Below, in pieces: positions 61,680-64,000 of a stretch of 64,000 nt of DNA (its first letter is position 1; each line of letters opens with the position of its first letter). A program made the translations under genes and the position numbers. The notes beneath the pieces were generated by a model, which did no database searches, was not told the origin of the DNA, and saw only the letters and a list, made by a program, of their open reading frames with translations. This DNA is from JASLQO01 sp002327525 (GTDB lineage: Bacteria > Pseudomonadota > Gammaproteobacteria > Pseudomonadales > Azotimanducaceae): assembly GCA_030744435.1 (NCBI GenBank), contig JASLQO010000015.1, forward strand, positions 21,584-85,583, read 5' to 3'.

Positions 61680-61838
61680 CGTTACCGGGCGATCGTGCCC
61701 GGATTCCGCGTATGAAAAAGTACAGTGTATGGCGATGGTGGCAAGTGTGCCACGAATGAGCGGGAGCGGCGGAACGCGAGAGGGGCTAGAAAGTGTAGGG
61801 TTCCCAGATCCCCAACAAAACAACCCGCTACATCATGG

Positions 61839-62177
61839 TTAGATCTCGTTTGCGAAGCGGGCTTCCAGCTGCAGGTACCCGTCGGCGTTCGGGTGCCGAG
61901 ACCAGATGTCTTGCCAGCCTGCTCCGCCGAATACGGTTTTGTGGCCCTCATCGCGAGCTTCTTTGCTATCCCAGCGGATGATCCACGTGATATTGGCGCT
62001 ACCGAGTTCCATCGCCGAAGGACTCTTGCCACTTACTTCTGCCGGAATGCCGGCGTCAACCCAAAAGCCGATGATGTTCAAGTTAGCCTTGAGAAACGGC
62101 ACCGCCTCCTCCAGGGCCCATTGTTTATAGGCTTCGAATTCTGCAGGGTCGTAGTGATAGCTGCGAATCTCGTCCAT
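61839..62177 (-). CDS. NIPSNAP family protein
   Basis: 112 residues, a dimeric alpha-beta-barrel (ferredoxin-like) domain of the NIPSNAP type: MDEIRSYHYDPAEFEAYKQW, GFWVDAGIPAEVSGKS, ITWIIRWDSKEARDEGHKTV and PNADGYLQLEARF. Biochemical role unknown. A strong GGAGG precedes the start. Confidence 0.85.
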   Translation of the reverse strand: MDEIRSYHYDPAEFEAYKQWALEEAVPFLKANLNIIGFWVDAGIPAEVSGKSPSAMELGSANITWIIRWDSKEARDEGHKTVFGGAGWQDIWSRHPNADGYLQLEARFANEI

Positions 62178-62519
62178 AGCCAGTCCTCCGTACGGTAGTA
62201 GCTCATGGGCTGATATCAGGCGATCACGGGTTCGGCTCCGCCGCCCTCGCAGTGCAGTTTAACGGCATCCCGGATTCGCTGGAAATACTGCTGGGTTGAT
62301 TTGGCGGTGGAGGGAGTCAGCAGCGAATTCCTCTCCTGACTTCCTTGAAAAACCGGGAAACTACAGGGAAAAAGAGTAATTTTCGAAGCACGATCGATCC
62401 CGATCCTCCGATACATGTGGGGCACAGCGAGTATTCCCTACCCCATCAAATAGGGAATTGGTCAAAGGTTCAGGGTATTCCGGTTCCTCACACGAGACAT
62501 CGAAGTCGCCATTCTGAAT
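62178..62519. other. Gap between NIPSNAP gene and TonB-receptor remnant
   Basis: 342 bp. It contains one 69-codon minus frame (62216-62425) whose product (SLLTPSTAKSTQQYFQRIRD and flanks) I do not recognise and which lacks a convincing start context. It is lower in coding quality than the surroundings, in keeping with a decayed zone next to the IS21 element. Confidence 0.4.
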
Positions 62520-62747
62520 TCAAAACGTATAGGAAAATTGCAAACCATAGGTACGCGGCGGCGCCAGAAAACCCTCGGGCTTGCCTGTCTCCACGCCCGA
62601 CTCGAGAATATTGATGAAATAGTCTTCATCGAACGCGTTTTTCACGTAAGCAGCGAGCCGCCACGTTCGATCGATAGCTTCGAAAGCAATTCGCGCATTC
62701 ACCAGTTCGAATGCGTCTTGCGCGGAGAGTTGCCTGGTCAGCGTCAA
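62520..62747 (-). pseudogene. 3' remnant of a TonB-dependent receptor gene
   Basis: 75 codons ending RTYGLQFSYTF, the terminal-Phe strand of an outer-membrane barrel, preceded by FELVNARIAFEAIDRTWRLA and AYVKNAFDEDYFINI, the usual last three strands of TonB receptors. The rest of the gene (normally 700 or more codons) is missing. Upstream lies about 200 bp of unassigned sequence and then an IS21-type element, which probably accompanied the deletion. Confidence 0.85.
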
Positions 62748-62961
62748 CTATTTCTTTCGCTGGCGACAATTAGAATTTTCGTTTTTTTACCAGTGCCTTC
62801 GCGTTGCTTTTGTGATGGATGTTGGGCGTAGCGAAGCGCGGGCGCCGGAATGAAAACAGACATGGCGTCGTAGACTTTGTCGATCGGAGGCGCCATGTCC
62901 ATTTTGGTGCCCGCGCCCCCGTTTCTGATGTTTTCTTCCATTCTGGCAAAATCCGACGCTC
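62748..62961. other. Unassigned sequence between receptor remnant and IS21 end
   Basis: 214 bp with only short minus-strand frames (e.g. 62744-62941) of no recognised family. Probably debris from rearrangement. Confidence 0.35.
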
Positions 62962-63043
62962 TGTAATGCGCTGTGAGCGATTTTTAGCGAGTGGCCCATA
63001 CCTGAATACCCTTGCAAAATGCCATTTCCGGCTGGTTTGCACT

Positions 63044-63799
63044 TCACTTTGTTCGCTGGCGAGCACGTCGTTTAGCAGCCTCAGCGCGATAGCTCTCTAC
63101 ATTGAGTTCCATAATCACGGCGTGGTGGACGACGCGGTCGACTGCCGCTGCCGTCGTCATCGGATCCTTGAAGATCTGGTCCCACTTGCTGAACACCAGA
63201 TTGCTGGTGATCATCACGCTCTTGCGCTCGTAACGTTCGGCCAGCAGCGTGAACAACACCTCCATCTCGTCGCGGTCTTGCTGCACGTAACCGATGTCGT
63301 CGAGTGCCAGACAGTCAATACGATCCAGGCGCTTGAGCTCACGTGACAGACGCAGGTCCCGCTTGGCCACCAACAACCGTTCCACCAGGGCAGACACCGG
63401 CGTGAACAACACCGAGTGGCCTTGCCGCACCAACTCGTGACCGATGGCGGCCATGGCGTGCGTTTTGCCGGTTCCCGGGTTGCCGAAGATGCAGACATTG
63501 GTCGCGCCGGTAAGGAACTCACCGTCACACAGACGCTTGACCTGGCCGCGTACGGTGGGCGGCAAGCGTTTAAGCTCCAGGTTCGATAGCGTCTTGTCGC
63601 GCGGCAGCTTGGACGCTTTGAGTAATCGTGTGACACGCCGATCAACCCGGTCCGCGGCTTCCAGTGTCGCCAGTTCATCGAGGTAACGAACGTGATCCCA
63701 GCCTTCGGTGCCCGCGCGCTGCGCGAGTTCGGCGTAATAGCTGAGGAACGATGGCAGGCGGAACGCTTTTAGCCGCAGTTCCAGTGCTGAAGCCGTCAT
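63044..63799 (-). CDS. istB: IS21-family helper ATPase IstB
   Basis: 251-residue AAA+ ATPase with Walker A FGNPGTGKTHAMAAIGHELV, Walker B IDCLALDDIGYVQQ and VMITSNLVFSKWDQIF, all typical of IstB. It loads onto DNA and directs the IstA transposase to targets. Its ATG overlaps the istA stop (ATGA). Full length, so the element could be active if istA is intact outside the window. Confidence 0.95.
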   Translation of the reverse strand: MTASALELRLKAFRLPSFLSYYAELAQRAGTEGWDHVRYLDELATLEAADRVDRRVTRLLKASKLPRDKTLSNLELKRLPPTVRGQVKRLCDGEFLTGATNVCIFGNPGTGKTHAMAAIGHELVRQGHSVLFTPVSALVERLLVAKRDLRLSRELKRLDRIDCLALDDIGYVQQDRDEMEVLFTLLAERYERKSVMITSNLVFSKWDQIFKDPMTTAAAVDRVVHHAVIMELNVESYRAEAAKRRARQRTK

Positions 63800-64000
63800 G
63801 CCGCCGCCTCCTCGAGCAGGTCATCGTAGGCCTTCAGGTCGACTGGCTTGAGTTCGATCGCCGGGTGCTCAATGCGCTCCAAAGTGACCGCTTCGCGGAC
63901 CTGCTCGAAACGCGGCAACTGGGCGTCGTCCAGTAACCTCTCGAGTGCCTCGGCCACCTTCGATTCCATCGTGGTCGCTGCCAGATGCAGAATGCGCAAG
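63796..64000 (-). CDS. istA: IS21-family transposase IstA, C-terminal end only
   Basis: The last 67 codons of a gene entering from the right edge: RILHLAATTMESKVAEALER, then QVREAVTLERIEHPAIELKP and DDLLEEAAA. The segment with a leucine-rich helix and acidic tail matches IstA C-termini. Assignment rests mainly on the overlap with istB. Confidence 0.8.
   Translation of the reverse strand, partial: LRILHLAATTMESKVAEALERLLDDAQLPRFEQVREAVTLERIEHPAIELKPVDLKAYDDLLEEAAA

Larger units (their letters stand above)
62962..64000 (-). mobile_element. IS21-family insertion sequence, partial
   Basis: istB and the end of istA in the overlapping order typical of IS21. Downstream of istB, non-coding sequence at about 62962-63043 includes ATTTCCGGCTGGTTTGCACT, of the kind I remember as internal repeats near IS21 ends. 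A terminal TGTAATGCGCTGTGAGCGAT at 62962 is the suspected end. The other end lies outside the window, so the inverted repeats and target duplication cannot be checked. Confidence 0.75.

Noticed and set aside
62216..62425. 69-codon minus-strand ORF
   Set aside because: No recognised family, no convincing ribosome binding site, and it lies in a decayed zone. Described only as part of the gap.
1..64000. tRNA, rRNA and CRISPR arrays
   Set aside because: No cloverleaf-like segments with conserved TTCGA loops, no rRNA sequence and no regularly spaced repeats were seen by eye in the gaps.

Overview
The window is a GC-rich, densely coded stretch of a gammaproteobacterial chromosome with very few intergenic gaps. 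The order lexA / mtiP-csiV-mfd / gap / nqrABCDEF is the one I recall for the lexA-mfd-nqr neighbourhood of Pseudomonas. Na+-NQR, a large TonB receptor, a PQQ dehydrogenase and an alkylsulfatase suggest a marine or brackish aerobic heterotroph. I cannot name the genus. I saw no tRNA, rRNA or CRISPR array.

Layout. 1-1598: 3'-truncated soluble lytic transglycosylase (slt), minus strand, running off the left edge. 1734-6345: UspA protein, a membrane-anchored unknown, topA (TTG start) and lexA with two SOS boxes. 6455-11299: tightly coupled + strand run of a LolA-like protein, a SPOR/beta-barrel protein, an MscS channel, hpt and mtiP. 11261-15837: csiV and mfd on the minus strand. 15925-16902: a wrecked retropepsin-type gene. 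17118-21795: korCAB, a probable NAD(P)-linked 2-oxoacid (2-oxoglutarate) oxidoreductase. 22119-23588: long-form gap. 23911-29791: complete nqrABCDEF.

Accessory half. 29828-30817 (minus) is the most interesting gene: a GrdB/PrdB-like reductase whose frame is crossed by a TGA exactly at the redox cysteine position (UxxC). A perfect 8-bp hairpin with a G-first loop follows the TGA at bacterial SECIS distance, so I read it as a selenoprotein. Just upstream of it is a decayed amidohydrolase. 31512-34530 holds acyl-CoA genes (enoyl-CoA hydratase, MaoC, acyl-CoA dehydrogenase) and a DUF427 gene, followed by bacterioferritin. 35367-45196 holds a TonB receptor, then a periplasmic oxidation cluster: PQQ dehydrogenase, haem lipoprotein, membrane anchor protein, a 41-residue membrane peptide missed by ordinary ORF cut-offs, two DUF6644 proteins, DUF6152 and two secreted proteins of one family. 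45255-53761: GH3 glycosidase, mobA, lptG, a carboxylesterase and a TAXI-TRAP transporter. 53752-58176 (minus) is a coupled run of AGCS symporter, short alpha-E-like ORF, frameshifted transglutaminase and alkylsulfatase. 58319-62177: queF, a hexapeptide acyltransferase, a class III aminotransferase and a NIPSNAP protein. 62520-64000: a decayed TonB-receptor 3' end and an IS21-family element (istB plus the istA 3' end).

Functionally the first half is housekeeping: wall turnover, SOS and DNA repair, purine salvage, central carbon oxidation and Na+-pumping respiration. The second half is catabolic and envelope functions, with repeated signs of gene decay.
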